Shown here: positions 9,701-19,746 of the stretch, piece by piece
Layout of the letters: each line of letters starts with the position of its first letter
Position numbering within the stretch: the stretch's first letter is position 1
Source of the DNA: JAXGQD01 sp964574395
Lineage (GTDB): Bacteria; Bacillota; Clostridia; Saccharofermentanales; Fastidiosipilaceae
NCBI GenBank assembly: GCA_964574395.1
Contig: CAZNNL010000008.1
Coordinates: forward strand, 1 to 47,504
Reading direction: 5' to 3'
Length of the DNA: 47,504 nt
Program-made: the position numbers and the translations under genes
The notes under the pieces: model-generated
The model's input: the letters and a program-made list of their open reading frames with translations, nothing else
Databases searched by the model: none
What the model was told of the DNA's origin: nothing

Positions 9701-10572
9701 TTGCCCGACGGCACACCACTTGATATCGTTTTGAACCCCTTGGGCGTTCCTTCACGTATGAACATTGGTCAGCTTTTGGAANNNNNNNNNNCCACTTAGG
9801 ACGTGCAGCCCGCCAAATGGGTTACAAGATTGCTACGCCAGTATTTGATGGAGCGGTGGAAGCGGATGTGGCTGAGGCTTTTGCCAAAGCTGGTATTGAT
9901 CCTGATGGCAAAACCACACTATACGACGGACGTACAGGCGAACCCTTCGAAAATCGTATTACCATCGGCATCATGTACTACTTGAAGCTCCTGCACTTGG
10001 TTGATGATAAAATTCACGCGCGTTCTATTGGTCCATACTCCATGGTTACGCAGCAACCTTTGGGCGGTAAAGCGCAATTTGGTGGTCAGCGTTTTGGTGA
10101 AATGGAAGTTTGGGCTCTGAAAGCATACGGTGCTTCTTACACATTGAGAGAAATTCTCACGGTGAAGTCTGACGACATTAATGGTCGTACCAAGACTTAC
10201 GAAGCCATTGTTAAGGGTGAAAATGTTCCTGAATCAGGCGTACCTGAATCCTTTAATGTCTTGGTGAAAGAACTGCAATCACTCTGCTTAGACGTGACCA
10301 TTTATTTACAAGACAAAAATAAAGTAGAGCTCAGTGAAGGCATCATTGAAGAAGACGCCGATGTTCCTACTTTCGAAACCACAACATTGGCTGGTATGTC
10401 CGACTATGAACTGTCTCAAGAATTGGCAGCGAATGGTTACACCACCGGGCAATTGACAGAAGATGGCAGTTTAAGTGGCCTTACAGATGAAGAAGACCCA
10501 GCATTAGACGACATTGAACCAAGAGAAGATGACCTAATCGAGGATCTTGTTGAAGAAGACAGTGCACTGTAA
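6728..10572 (+). CDS. rpoB: RNA polymerase subunit beta (interrupted by a 10-N gap)
   Basis: Catalytic beta subunit of RNA polymerase. ATG 6728 (MVHPVKLG) is chosen because GAGGTG lies nine bases upstream and it matches the family start; the open frame extends 14 codons further 5'. Typical segments are NEVIEFPNLVEIQRNSYKWFLEEG, the rifampicin pocket (FFGSSQLSQFMDQ, then THKRRLSALGPGG, with the residues that usually change in resistance all in the sensitive form), GMEYRAAKDSG, SVGDKMAGRHGNKGVV, and the C-terminal MVTQQPLGGKAQFGGQRFGEMEVWALKAYGA split over two lines of sequence. The frame breaks at 9782-9791 only because 10 N were inserted where the family sequence (GQLLE-T-HLGRAA) allows just two missing bases. 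Corrected length is about 1278 aa. rpoC follows after 28 bases. Confidence 0.95.
9782..9791. other. 10-N assembly gap inside rpoB
   Basis: The codon GAA (Glu) ends at 9781 and the downstream frame resumes with CAC TTA GGA (HLG) at 9793. RpoB proteins read E-T-H-L-G here, so the Thr codon needs two bases in place of the ten N. The gap is a placeholder, not a real frameshift. Confidence 0.9.
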
Positions 10573-10600
10573 GCAGCGGGCTTAAGGAGAACGACAATAT

Positions 10601-13600
10601 ATGGAAATGAATAATATCGATGCCATCGGAATTGCGATAGCATCACCGGAAAAGATTCTCAGCTGGTCAAGGGGTGAAGTAAAAAAACCCGAAACCATCA
10701 ACTACCGTACCCTCAAGCCGGAGCGCGATGGACTCTTCTGCGAGCGCATTTTTGGTCCAACCAAGGACTGGGAGTGCTACTGCGGTAAGTATAAAAAAGT
10801 GCGTTACAAAGGCATAGTCTGTGATAAATGTGGTGTTGAAGTAACTCGCGCTAGAGTGCGTCGTGAACGCATGGGTCACATTAAACTAGCCACCCCTGTT
10901 TCACACATTTGGTACTACAGAGGCATCCCTAGCCGTATGGGTTTAATCCTAGATATGTCACCCAAGAGTTTGGAGAAAATCCTGTATTTTGCCAACTATG
11001 TGGTGCTTGAAGCAGGAGACACCGCCCTAGAGTATAAGGGGCTCTTGAGTGAGCGCGAATATCGCGAAGCTCAAAAGCAATATGGCCGTACTGCGTTCCG
11101 CGCTCAAATGGGTGCAGAGGCTGTCAAAGAACTGCTACACGCAATCGATCCTGATCAATTGGCGGTTGATTTGCGCGAGGAATTAAAAGCAGCATCTGGG
11201 CAAAAACGCGTCCGCCTTGTGAAACGCATGGAAGTCGTTGAATCCTTCAAAAAATCCGGAAACTTACCGGAATGGATGATTCTTGATGTGCTGCCGGTTT
11301 TGCCACCTGACTTACGCCCTATGGTTCAATTGGATGGTGGTCGTTTTGCCACATCTGACTTAAATGACTTATATCGTAGAGTTATCAATAGAAATAACCG
11401 TCTCAACAAATTGCTGGACTTAGGTGCTCCTCAAATTATCGTGCGCAATGAAAAGCGTATGCTGCAAGAAGCGGTGGATGCTCTCATTGACAATGGCCGC
11501 CGTGGACGTCCTGTCACAGGCGCTGGTAACCGTGCTCTGAAATCCTTGTCAGACCTGCTCAAAGGTAAACAAGGGCGTTTCCGTCAGAACCTCTTGGGTA
11601 AACGTGTCGACTATTCCGGTCGTTCCGTTATCGTTGTTGGTCCTGAGCTGAAACTTCATCAGTGCGGTCTACCTAAAGAAATGGCGGTTGAGCTGTTTAA
11701 ACCATTTGTTATGAAGCGCTTGGTACAAGATGGCTATGCCCAAAACATCAAGATTGCTAAACGTTCAGTCGAGCGTGGCGACGATATCGTGTGGGACATC
11801 TTAGAAGAAGTTATCAAAGATCACCCCGTGCTCTTGAACCGTGCTCCAACACTGCACCGTCTTGGTATTCAGGCGTTTGAACCTGTACTTGTTGAAGGAC
11901 GTGCGATTAAATTGCATCCGCTCGTTTGTACTGCTTATAATGCCGACTTTGACGGAGACCAAATGGCTGTGCACGTGCCGCTGTCCGCAGAAGCACAAGC
12001 AGAAGCCCGTTTCTTGATGCTTTCAGCTAATAACTTACTGAAACCTCAAGATGGAAAACCTGTCACGGTTCCTACACAGGACATGGTTTTAGGTATTTAC
12101 TACCTCACACAACTACGCCCTGAAGACAAAGGCGCTGGAAAGATTTTCTCCTCCACAGATGAAGCTGTAATGGCTTACCAGGACAATATCATCACGCTGC
12201 AAGCCCCCATCACCGTGCGCGTTTCACGTAAATTCAAGGGTGAAATGGTTAGCGGTCGTATCGAAACAACTTTGGGACGTTTACTCTTCAATGAAGTTAT
12301 CCCACAGAACATCGGTTTCGTAGAGCGCACTACGCCTGAAGAAGCAGTCAAACTCGAATGTGATTTCCATGTTGATAAGAAGAAGCTTGGCAAAATCATC
12401 GAACGCTGCATCGCCACCAACGGTATCCCCAAAACTGCCGCCATCCTCGACAAAGTCAAGGAGACGGGTTATAGCTACTCCACCAAGGGTGGTATCTCCA
12501 TCAGCATCTTCGACATGATCGTACCCGACGTCAAAAAGAATTACTTAGACGAAGCGGAAGAAAAAGTCGAAATGATTGCTGGTATGTACCAACGTGGTTT
12601 AACGAACGAAGAAGGACGTAAACAAGCAACAATTAAAGTTTGGCGCGAAACGACTGACAAAATCACCGATGCGCTCAAGAAGAGCCTGCCTGTTGATAAC
12701 CCAGTCTTTATGATGTCTGATTCAGGTGCGCGTGGTTCCATGAACCAGATTAAACAGCTCGCAGGTATGCGTGGTAACATGTCCGATACTTCAGGTCAGA
12801 CCATCGAAATTCCGATTAAGTCTAACCTGCGTGAAGGCATGAACGTTTTGGAATTCTTTATTTCCAGCCATGGTGCGCGTAAAGCACTTTCAGATACAGC
12901 GTTGAAAACGGCTGAATCTGGTTACCTTACCCGTCGTCTGGTTGACGTTGCACAAGATGTCATCATCCGTGAAGAAGACTGCGGAACCGATGAATTCACC
13001 GAAATTACTGCCCTTATGGTCGGTTCTTCACAAGGTGACAAACACATCATCAAGAGCCTTAAAGATCGTATCTTGGGTCGTTACACAACAAGTGATGTCC
13101 TGAATCCTGCTGATGGCTCAGTGCTTGTCGAAAAAGGCGTGATGCTGACCGTAAAATTAGCTCAGACGATTGAAGATGCAGGCATTGAAAAAATTGCTAT
13201 TCGCACAGTCTTGAACTGTAAGGCAAAACAAGGCATTTGCGGCCACTGCTACGGCATGAACCTCGCTACTGGTGAACCCACTGTTGTTGGCGAAGCAGTC
13301 GGCATTATGGCAGCACAATCCATCGGTGAGCCTGGAACACAGCTGACGATGCGTACTTTCCATACTGGTGGTATCGCTTCATCATCTGATATTACGCAAG
13401 GTTTGCCACGTGTCGAAGAACTCTTTGAAGCACGTAAGCCTAAGAGCCAAGCAATCATGGCTGAGCTAAACGGTGTCATTAGTAGTGAAGAAATCAAGGG
13501 CAAACGCCGCATTCATATCACTCCTGCTGAATCCGCAGAAGCTGTCAGCTATGATGTTCCTTATGGAGCAGGTGTTCTCGTTAAAGACGGAGATTACGTC

Positions 13601-14152
13601 GAAGCGGGTGACCTGATTACTGAAGGATCCGTATTCCCACAAGACTTGATGAAAATCAAAGGTCCTGCAGGCGTACAAAAATACATCATTTCCGAAGTTA
13701 TCAAGGTCTACAACAACAACGGTGTTGAGATCAACGACAAACACGTCGAAATCATCACACGTCAGATGCTTCGCAAAGTACGTATCGATGACGCCGGTGA
13801 CACCGATCTCATGACTGGTACGAGTGTTGATACTTTCACCTTCCGAGATGCCAACATCGCCGCTGAAGAAGAAGGTCTCACTCCAGCTAGTGGTAAGCCA
13901 ATCTTATTGGGTATTACCAAAGCTTCGCTGGCAACAGATTCGTTCCTCTCAGCCGCATCTTTCCAAGAGACTACACGTGTCTTAACAGACGCTGCAGTTA
14001 AGGGCAAAATCGACCCACTGCTTGGTCTCAAAGAAAACGTCATAATCGGTACACTCATTCCTGCCGGTACAGGACTACAAAGATATCGCAACATTACCGC
14101 GGTACCCAACATTCCTGAAAACGCAGAAATTCTTGAGTCGGTTAGTAATTAA
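10601..14152 (+). CDS. rpoC: RNA polymerase subunit beta-prime
   Basis: Catalytic beta-prime subunit. AAGGAG at 10584-10589 fits ATG 10601; a second ATG two codons on (10607) is also possible. The start NNIDAIGIAIASPEKI and VKKPETINYRTLKPERDGLF are standard. Zinc site 1 is CYCGKYKKVRYKGIVCDKCG; the active-site loop is NADFDGDQMAVHVPLS (Mg-binding Asp triad); the trigger-loop/bridge region shows GARGSMNQIKQLAGMRGNM, and zinc site 2 is built from the Cys near REEDCGT and CKAKQGICGHCYG. At 1183 aa the length is normal for Bacillota without large insertions. It forms one operon with rpoB and is followed by a terminator, not by rpsL-type genes. Confidence 0.97.
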   Translation: MEMNNIDAIGIAIASPEKILSWSRGEVKKPETINYRTLKPERDGLFCERIFGPTKDWECYCGKYKKVRYKGIVCDKCGVEVTRARVRRERMGHIKLATPVSHIWYYRGIPSRMGLILDMSPKSLEKILYFANYVVLEAGDTALEYKGLLSEREYREAQKQYGRTAFRAQMGAEAVKELLHAIDPDQLAVDLREELKAASGQKRVRLVKRMEVVESFKKSGNLPEWMILDVLPVLPPDLRPMVQLDGGRFATSDLNDLYRRVINRNNRLNKLLDLGAPQIIVRNEKRMLQEAVDALIDNGRRGRPVTGAGNRALKSLSDLLKGKQGRFRQNLLGKRVDYSGRSVIVVGPELKLHQCGLPKEMAVELFKPFVMKRLVQDGYAQNIKIAKRSVERGDDIVWDILEEVIKDHPVLLNRAPTLHRLGIQAFEPVLVEGRAIKLHPLVCTAYNADFDGDQMAVHVPLSAEAQAEARFLMLSANNLLKPQDGKPVTVPTQDMVLGIYYLTQLRPEDKGAGKIFSSTDEAVMAYQDNIITLQAPITVRVSRKFKGEMVSGRIETTLGRLLFNEVIPQNIGFVERTTPEEAVKLECDFHVDKKKLGKIIERCIATNGIPKTAAILDKVKETGYSYSTKGGISISIFDMIVPDVKKNYLDEAEEKVEMIAGMYQRGLTNEEGRKQATIKVWRETTDKITDALKKSLPVDNPVFMMSDSGARGSMNQIKQLAGMRGNMSDTSGQTIEIPIKSNLREGMNVLEFFISSHGARKALSDTALKTAESGYLTRRLVDVAQDVIIREEDCGTDEFTEITALMVGSSQGDKHIIKSLKDRILGRYTTSDVLNPADGSVLVEKGVMLTVKLAQTIEDAGIEKIAIRTVLNCKAKQGICGHCYGMNLATGEPTVVGEAVGIMAAQSIGEPGTQLTMRTFHTGGIASSSDITQGLPRVEELFEARKPKSQAIMAELNGVISSEEIKGKRRIHITPAESAEAVSYDVPYGAGVLVKDGDYVEAGDLITEGSVFPQDLMKIKGPAGVQKYIISEVIKVYNNNGVEINDKHVEIITRQMLRKVRIDDAGDTDLMTGTSVDTFTFRDANIAAEEEGLTPASGKPILLGITKASLATDSFLSAASFQETTRVLTDAAVKGKIDPLLGLKENVIIGTLIPAGTGLQRYRNITAVPNIPENAEILESVSN

Positions 14153-14192
14153 TCCGCATCAGAGTAACAGTGGATAGTAATCAGTGAACATC

Positions 14193-14241
14193 AAACAGCG
14201 ATTCGTGTAGAGGCTAAGAACCACTACCGGGTCGCTGTTTT
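14193..14241 (+). terminator. Terminator after rpoC
   Basis: AAACAGCGA (14193-14201) pairs with TCGCTGTTT (14232-14240), with an inner stem GTAGAGG/CCACTAC (one mismatch) inside the loop, and ends in T4. It lies 40 bases after the rpoC stop. Confidence 0.8.
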
Positions 14242-14300
14242 ATAAGAAGATTAAAAACACAGAAGTCGAATGGAAAGCAATATTTGGAAGGAAGCAAAAA

Positions 14301-15161
14301 TTGAACTACATCGTATTTGACCTTGAGTGGAACATGGCCAATCCGTGGGACAAGATTGACGAACAGCTAAAAGCGAAAATGCCCTACGAAATAATTGAGA
14401 TAGGTGCTGTAAAAATCGACCCTGAAGGCAACGATCTGGGGCATTTTAATGTCCGCATCAAGCCCAGCTTGTACAAGAAACTTAATCGTCATGTTGGAAA
14501 AGTAACGAACATGACGCAGCTTTCGCTAAATACAGGTTATCCCTTCAAACAAGCTATTGCAGGCTTTTGGAACTTTTGCGGAGAAGATTACTGCCTCTGT
14601 AGTTGGAGTGACAGCGATGCCGAACCACTCAAACGCAATCTCGAATTCCATGGTTATTCATCGGATTTAGGGGTACGCGTCCTTGATGTGCAGCGCGCCT
14701 TTACAGATTTGGTTGAACCAGGGGAAGGTCAACGCAACGTAGAATATGCACTTGATCTACTCAAACTTCCTAAGAATGAACCTTTCCACAAAGCTTTATC
14801 TGACGCACGTTATACGGCAAAAGTCTTAGTTCGGCTTTTAGAATTTGCTAAGGAGGATGGCAAAACCGACTTCTACAAACGCTACTCCTACAACCCCGAC
14901 ATGATTCTCAAATCTAGCCTTCATCTACCCATCGCCAAAGATTTAGCAGAAGCAGAAGCCTTCTTGCGCGCCCAAGTTTTGCATTGCCCACACTGTAAAA
15001 ATCTGCTCACTGAGATTAATCCCTGGAATATTCAAGGTAAAACGCGCAAGGCTCTTTTTAGTTGCACCGAGCATGGCGAAATCTTAGCCCGCTGCCGCAC
15101 CCGCAAAGGCAAAGAAGGCAAGTGGCTCTCCACTGTCACACTACAAATCGTCAATAGCTAA
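14301..15161 (+). CDS. DEDDh-family 3'-5' exonuclease with C-terminal zinc-ribbon-like tail
   Basis: Predicted DnaQ/EXOIII-fold 3'-5' exonuclease acting on DNA or RNA. The start MNYIVFDLEWN carries the ExoI acidic pair (D, E); EIIEIGAVKID follows; SWSDSDAEPL fits ExoII; and HKALSDARYTAKVLVRLLEF is the ExoIII motif with the His-x4-Asp of the DEDDh class. After about residue 225 comes a separate tail with CPHCKN and a later pair of cysteines (FSCTEHGEILARC), likely a small zinc ribbon. The start is TTG at 14301, supported by GGAAGGAAG just upstream; no better ATG exists. It is a single gene after the rpoC terminator. The specific substrate is unknown. Confidence 0.8.
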   Translation: MNYIVFDLEWNMANPWDKIDEQLKAKMPYEIIEIGAVKIDPEGNDLGHFNVRIKPSLYKKLNRHVGKVTNMTQLSLNTGYPFKQAIAGFWNFCGEDYCLCSWSDSDAEPLKRNLEFHGYSSDLGVRVLDVQRAFTDLVEPGEGQRNVEYALDLLKLPKNEPFHKALSDARYTAKVLVRLLEFAKEDGKTDFYKRYSYNPDMILKSSLHLPIAKDLAEAEAFLRAQVLHCPHCKNLLTEINPWNIQGKTRKALFSCTEHGEILARCRTRKGKEGKWLSTVTLQIVNS

Positions 15162-15162
15162 G

Positions 15163-15201
15163 AATCCTGGCGTCGTGCCAAATTAGTCGCAAATTTGACA
15201 C
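15163..15201 (+). repeat. Dispersed 39-bp palindromic element, copy 1
   Basis: Starts two bases after the exonuclease stop. It contains arms GTGCCAAATT (15175-15184) and AATTTGACAC (15192-15201) with one mismatch. A near-identical copy is at 23247-23285 beside the 3' end of the helicase gene; the two agree at all but three positions over 39 bases. Confidence 0.75.
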
Positions 15202-15283
15202 GCTCACCCGAAACCTTAGCCCCATGCCAAACAACAACAATAGTGTAAAATAGTAAGCAAGAAGTTTTGAAAGGGTGGGGCGG

Positions 15284-15901
15284 ATGATTTTACATCGTAA
15301 GTTTGTTTTTTCGACTTCGAATCAGGCAGATGTCCTCGACTTTCAAAAGACCATGAAAGAGGCATCTATTCCGGTCGATGTCTCTATTTCTACTAAGCGC
15401 CACTACCGCGTTTATGTGCACGCGAAGCATTACGACGATGCCCTCAGCTTGAGCGGTAGGGAAGCTGCGCCTAAAGAAGAAATGCTGGCCAACGACACGG
15501 AGCGCGGCTTTATCCTAGTCATTATTGCGCTTGGTCTTTTTGCTTGGGTGCATCTTTTCGCCAACCTTTTATTTAAAACCAGCTTTGATCAAAACTACTA
15601 CTTTTCTCCGCAAGCACTGATGCAAAGCACCTACGTATGGATGCCATTCATTCCAATCCCAACGCTATTACTACTCATCTTTTGGCAAAAAACAAAACAA
15701 CAACCCAAGCTCTTGTATTTTTTACTAGTTGCCTGTGGATTTGCCTTGTTTATGCAAGTGGCAGCTTACTTACTAAGCTTTACCACGGGCTTGTTCTGGC
15801 TATTATTACCACTGATACTCCCTGGCTATTTTCTGGCAAAACGCATAGCCTTACACTTAACTCAAACCAATGAAAACACTAAACAATCCCTCAATAAATA
15901 A
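15284..15901 (+). CDS. Membrane protein of unknown function, about four helices
   Basis: I do not recognise this family with confidence. The first 70 residues are soluble; the pattern FSTSNQADVLDFQKTMKEA followed by YRVYVHAKHYDDALSL resembles small DUF2007-type domains, but this is a guess. Four hydrophobic stretches follow, starting near GFILVIIALGLFAWVHLF, YVWMPFIPIPTLLLLIFW, LLYFLLVACGFALFMQVAAY and GLFWLLLPLILPGYFLA, with a short polar tail. I chose ATG 15284 because the GTG at 15275 lies within the purine-rich ribosome site. It ends 16 bases before pepT and is probably co-transcribed with it. Confidence 0.6.
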   Translation: MILHRKFVFSTSNQADVLDFQKTMKEASIPVDVSISTKRHYRVYVHAKHYDDALSLSGREAAPKEEMLANDTERGFILVIIALGLFAWVHLFANLLFKTSFDQNYYFSPQALMQSTYVWMPFIPIPTLLLLIFWQKTKQQPKLLYFLLVACGFALFMQVAAYLLSFTTGLFWLLLPLILPGYFLAKRIALHLTQTNENTKQSLNK

Positions 15902-15917
15902 AGAAGAAGGTAAAACA

Positions 15918-17180
15918 ATGCAAACGAAAACAGCACTTGATTATTTTTTAGACTACATAACGTACGATACGCGTTCGGATGAGAAAAGCCTGACTTGCCC
16001 CACAACTCCGGGGCAGATGCACTTGGCCAAGCGTCTGAAGGATGACTTGGAAGCGTTGGCGATTGCGGCGCATATTGATGAGAATGGGTATGTGATGGGT
16101 TTTTTGCCATCAAATACCGTAACAGATGAAGCACAAACCACACTTGGTTTTGTCGCACACATGGATACCTCACCTGAAATGAGTGGGGCGGACGTAAAAG
16201 CACGCATTATCACCTACGAAGGTGGTGACATCGTCCTCGACGATGCGGGACAATACGTGATGGAGGCGAAAACTTTCCCTGATCTTCAGAAGTTGATTGG
16301 CAAAAAGCTCGTCGTCACGGATGGCTCCACCTTACTCGGAGCAGACAACAAAGCCGGAGTAGCCGCAATCATGGGGCTGCTCGCACAATTCAAAGCGAAT
16401 CCGCAATTGCCACATGGCCCAATAGCCGTCGCTTTCACACCGGACGAAGAAGTCGGTCGTGGCGCGCACCTTTTTGATGTCAAAAAATTCGGCGCGGATG
16501 TCGCCTACACCATAGACGGGGGAGAGGAAGGCGAACTCGAGGCGGAGAATTTTAATGCAGCTGCGGCAAGTCTGCATTTCCAAGGTCGAAGCGTGCATCC
16601 AGGCACAGCCAAGGACCAAATGGTGAATGCTTCGCTTTTGGCGAGGGATTTTACCAAACTCCTGGACGATATGGACACACCTGAAAATAGTTCTGGCTAT
16701 GAGGGTTTTTTCCATCTTACGGACATGCAAGGCCAAGTCGAAGAAGCAACGCTAAATTACATCATTCGCGATTTCGATGAAGATAGTTTTGGCAAAAGAA
16801 AAGCACACCTACTTCAACTTGTAAAAGAAACCAACGACCGTTTAGGCGAAGAACGTGTGCGCATCGAAATCAAAGATCAATATCGTAACATGAAGGAAAT
16901 TGTCGCAGAGCACCCTTACTTAGTAGAACTGGCCAAGGAAGCCATGGAAGAACTTGGTGTAAAGCCTATTATTAAGCCTATCCGTGGTGGAACAGACGGA
17001 TCCCAGCTGTCGTTTATGGGGCTACCCTGTCCTAATATATTTACCGGCGGCGCTAATTTTCATGGTCGTTACGAGTACCTCTGCATCGATAGCTTTGAAA
17101 AGCTTGGTGAAGTGCTGTTACTATTATGTGAGAAATTCTCACATGTGAGGAGCAATTGTGGAAGAAGTAAGGAAGGTTGA
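15918..17180 (+). CDS. pepT: Peptidase T (tripeptide aminopeptidase)
   Basis: M20-family dinuclear zinc aminopeptidase that removes the N-terminal residue of tripeptides in the cytoplasm. The metal ligands of the family are visible: HMDTSPE (His), GADNKAG (Asp), the catalytic PDEEVGRGA, TIDGGEEGE (Asp) and TGGANFHGRYEY (His). The dimerisation lid with SVHPGTAKDQMVNAS lies between them, and TYDTRSD near the N-terminus is typical of PepT. ATG 15918 follows AGAAGG; the open frame starts earlier, inside the previous gene. At 420 aa it is slightly longer than usual, since the C-terminal 23 bases overlap the next gene. Confidence 0.95.
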   Translation: MQTKTALDYFLDYITYDTRSDEKSLTCPTTPGQMHLAKRLKDDLEALAIAAHIDENGYVMGFLPSNTVTDEAQTTLGFVAHMDTSPEMSGADVKARIITYEGGDIVLDDAGQYVMEAKTFPDLQKLIGKKLVVTDGSTLLGADNKAGVAAIMGLLAQFKANPQLPHGPIAVAFTPDEEVGRGAHLFDVKKFGADVAYTIDGGEEGELEAENFNAAAASLHFQGRSVHPGTAKDQMVNASLLARDFTKLLDDMDTPENSSGYEGFFHLTDMQGQVEEATLNYIIRDFDEDSFGKRKAHLLQLVKETNDRLGEERVRIEIKDQYRNMKEIVAEHPYLVELAKEAMEELGVKPIIKPIRGGTDGSQLSFMGLPCPNIFTGGANFHGRYEYLCIDSFEKLGEVLLLLCEKFSHVRSNCGRSKEG

Positions 17181-19746
17181 ACTTAATTTTAATTTTGCCG
17201 AGAAGGTGTGGCGCGTAGGAACGCGTGACGCTGAGTTAGCTTTACAAAAAACCGAAGCAGCGTTGGCCTACTGTAAGCAAAGAGACCCTAAATTCCAGTA
17301 TCGCTTGGTTACGGCAGGTGAGCTTCGTGAGGAGCGTGAGTGGTCTTTTGAGGTGCGTGTTTCTGCGGCTTCAATGAGCATGGAAGCTCGGCTTCGCTCT
17401 GATTTGAAGATGCTGGAAGAAGCGGCGCAAGCGAAGGTTATAGATTTTTTTGTAGAAGATTTGGCGAGATTGCCTTTGAGGATTTCAGAGCATTTGCGTT
17501 TGGCTGCGGTACTGCCGAGGCGGGATGTGCGGGATGTGTTGATTTTGCCAAAAGGAAAACGCTTCTCGACAATCGAATATGGTGCGAATATTGGCGCTTA
17601 TGGGGAACGTAGGGCTTTTCTGCTCGCTCAGTTGCGCAAAGATTTGTTGGTCCAGCAGACGCAGGACAGTTTGGCCCAGGGTATGGAGCGTGTTTTACAT
17701 GATGACTATTCTGGCTATATTACGACCGCGATGGATCTACAGTTTACGGATATTTCTCCTTATACGGAAAAGCTAAGCTTTTTTCCGTTTGCGGTGAAGG
17801 CTTTTTGCCCTGCGCCCGGACAAGGGTTGCTGGGCTTGCTAACTGCTGCGGAGAATGTGAAAGGTGCAGAGCAACTTAAGGAAATGGCTGATGACGAGAA
17901 AGCGCATGCAGCCTATCTTTGCGAAACGCGCGTGACTAGGAAACTCTTGGGCGTTCAGGTTGACGCGCACAGGCAGGCAGCGGCGCACCTGTATTATGAC
18001 GAATCAAACACGGCTTATCTTCGCGCGGTGAACACCTTAAGTGACGTGACGTCGCCCAAACAGGTTGACATGCCTTTGGCGTTTCATGGGAAAGATCAAA
18101 TAAACAAGGATTTGGAACAGGCGGCATTTAAAGCGCTGCTTGGCAAAATCTCCATCGTCGGCGCTGGTCCCGGTCCTGCGGAACTGCTGACCGTCAGGGC
18201 TTTGGAGCTGTTGAAGACGGCTGATGTCATCGCTTTCGACGACCCTTCGACGGGCTCTGTCTTGTCGCGTGCCTCAGCCCAAGCGGAACAACTATTTCTG
18301 GACTTTAACATAGTGAACGGTAAATCTATCCTTCCACCAGGCGAGAAAGTTAGTCGTATCTTGATGGACAAAGCGCGCCAGGGCAAGGATGTAGTCAGGC
18401 TATGTAGCGGTGATCCCTGGCTTATGGATCCTGCTGCAGCAGAGTCAGTACGACTGGCAAAAGCGAAAATGGCCTTTGAACTCGTTCCTGGTGTGAGCGC
18501 AGCCCTTGCAGCTGCCTCTTACGCGGCGGTTCCGTCAACCTTGATTGGGAAATCGAATTCCGTGCACATGCTCGATGGTAGGGATCCTTTTGCCGATGCT
18601 GAACATGGCTTTAAAGACTTTCGCTCATTGGTGCGTCTCGGAGGAACGTATATTTTTTCAATGGTAATCCAAAATCTTCCAGAAATATGTAACGGCTTGA
18701 TGATGGGCGGTCTTAACCCAAATCAAGATTGCATTTTAATCAGTGATGCAGGTTTGGCGACGCAACGCGTGTTACGAGCGCCTTTGGCTGAGATTGCATC
18801 GCGCGCAGTCAAAGAGAATTTCTTGCCACCCGCGACGTTTGTAGTCGGTCCAACGATAGCATTTTCAGAGCAGCTACGTTGGTGGCCACCGCACGGTATT
18901 TTGTCAGGCAAGATGATTGTTATTGGCAAAAGCAGAGCCAACGACAGCTACGCCCAAGCCCTCAAACAAGGCGCTGAATCACGTGGCGCCAGAGCCATCG
19001 AATTAGCTTTGGTCGAACATCACACTACGGAAGCCGTGGCCAAGCGCATGGACAGAGACTTCCTCAAACTAATGGAAAACCACAACAAACTGCGGCGTCC
19101 TGAGCGCTCTAAACAGTGGTTTGTTTTTACTTCTGGCATTGCTGTAGAGGCGCTGCATCGCTGTTTGACACGCTTGCAGTTTGATATCCGCAAAATGGCA
19201 CATATTAAAATTGCAGCTTATGGTAACGGCACTTTGGCCGCATTACGAGAAATTGGCTATACACCAGATTTTGTTCCGGAGATAGCAGATATGGAGCATT
19301 TAGCTTCCGGCATTGCTGAACGTGTTACTAAAGAGGATATGGTTATTCAGGTTCGTGGTACGATGGCAGTACCAGTCTTGAGTGTGGTGATGCAGCTTCG
19401 GGGTATTCCTTTTGCCGAACTTATTGCCTACGAAACCTACAATCATCTGCCGGGTAGAGAAGCACTTCTGCAATTGTTGGACGACATCAATTATTTTGTG
19501 TTTACCAGTCCGACGGCGGTTTATTCCTTCTTCGAAAGCTTGAAGACAGCGAATATTCTGCCACAACAGTTAAATCGTTTGCGTATCACATTGGTTCCGG
19601 CGCTGCAGGCGTGTACCAATGCGTTACAGTCGCGGGGTTTTGCCAAAGAACGCTTCCCCGAAGAATATACGGAATTGGGTGTCTTAAACTTTCTGACGGA
19701 TTTATCGGGGGAGGAAAGCGATGGCGACGGAGAGACAGGCCTATAG
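17158..19746 (+). CDS. HemC-CobA-HemD-like triple fusion, catalytic residues missing
   Basis: Fusion of three tetrapyrrole folds. Residues about 15-315 resemble porphobilinogen deaminase (VGTRDAELALQ, LPRRDVRDVLI, ERRAFLLAQLRKDL, CPAPGQGLLG). Residues about 319-565 resemble uroporphyrinogen-III methyltransferase (ISIVGAGPG at the start, VVRLCSGDP, ELVPGVSAALAAASYA). Residues about 570-850 resemble uroporphyrinogen-III synthase (WFVFTSGIAVEAL, YFVFTSPTAVYSFF). Key sites are altered: the cofactor-bearing Cys of HemC (GGCQVPIG) aligns with Val256 in LLGVQVDAH, the RGN substrate-binding motif aligns with TQD (158-160), and the methyltransferase lost its YDRLV and GRGGEE signatures. GTG 17158 follows AGGAG and overlaps pepT by 23 bases. 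Either a neofunctionalised pseudoenzyme or a decaying but still open gene. Confidence 0.7.
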   Translation: MEEVRKVELNFNFAEKVWRVGTRDAELALQKTEAALAYCKQRDPKFQYRLVTAGELREEREWSFEVRVSAASMSMEARLRSDLKMLEEAAQAKVIDFFVEDLARLPLRISEHLRLAAVLPRRDVRDVLILPKGKRFSTIEYGANIGAYGERRAFLLAQLRKDLLVQQTQDSLAQGMERVLHDDYSGYITTAMDLQFTDISPYTEKLSFFPFAVKAFCPAPGQGLLGLLTAAENVKGAEQLKEMADDEKAHAAYLCETRVTRKLLGVQVDAHRQAAAHLYYDESNTAYLRAVNTLSDVTSPKQVDMPLAFHGKDQINKDLEQAAFKALLGKISIVGAGPGPAELLTVRALELLKTADVIAFDDPSTGSVLSRASAQAEQLFLDFNIVNGKSILPPGEKVSRILMDKARQGKDVVRLCSGDPWLMDPAAAESVRLAKAKMAFELVPGVSAALAAASYAAVPSTLIGKSNSVHMLDGRDPFADAEHGFKDFRSLVRLGGTYIFSMVIQNLPEICNGLMMGGLNPNQDCILISDAGLATQRVLRAPLAEIASRAVKENFLPPATFVVGPTIAFSEQLRWWPPHGILSGKMIVIGKSRANDSYAQALKQGAESRGARAIELALVEHHTTEAVAKRMDRDFLKLMENHNKLRRPERSKQWFVFTSGIAVEALHRCLTRLQFDIRKMAHIKIAAYGNGTLAALREIGYTPDFVPEIADMEHLASGIAERVTKEDMVIQVRGTMAVPVLSVVMQLRGIPFAELIAYETYNHLPGREALLQLLDDINYFVFTSPTAVYSFFESLKTANILPQQLNRLRITLVPALQACTNALQSRGFAKERFPEEYTELGVLNFLTDLSGEESDGDGETGL

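Noticed and set aside
9782..9791. Frameshift or split of rpoB
   Set aside because: The break is created by the 10 N; family sequence on both sides is continuous with two missing bases.
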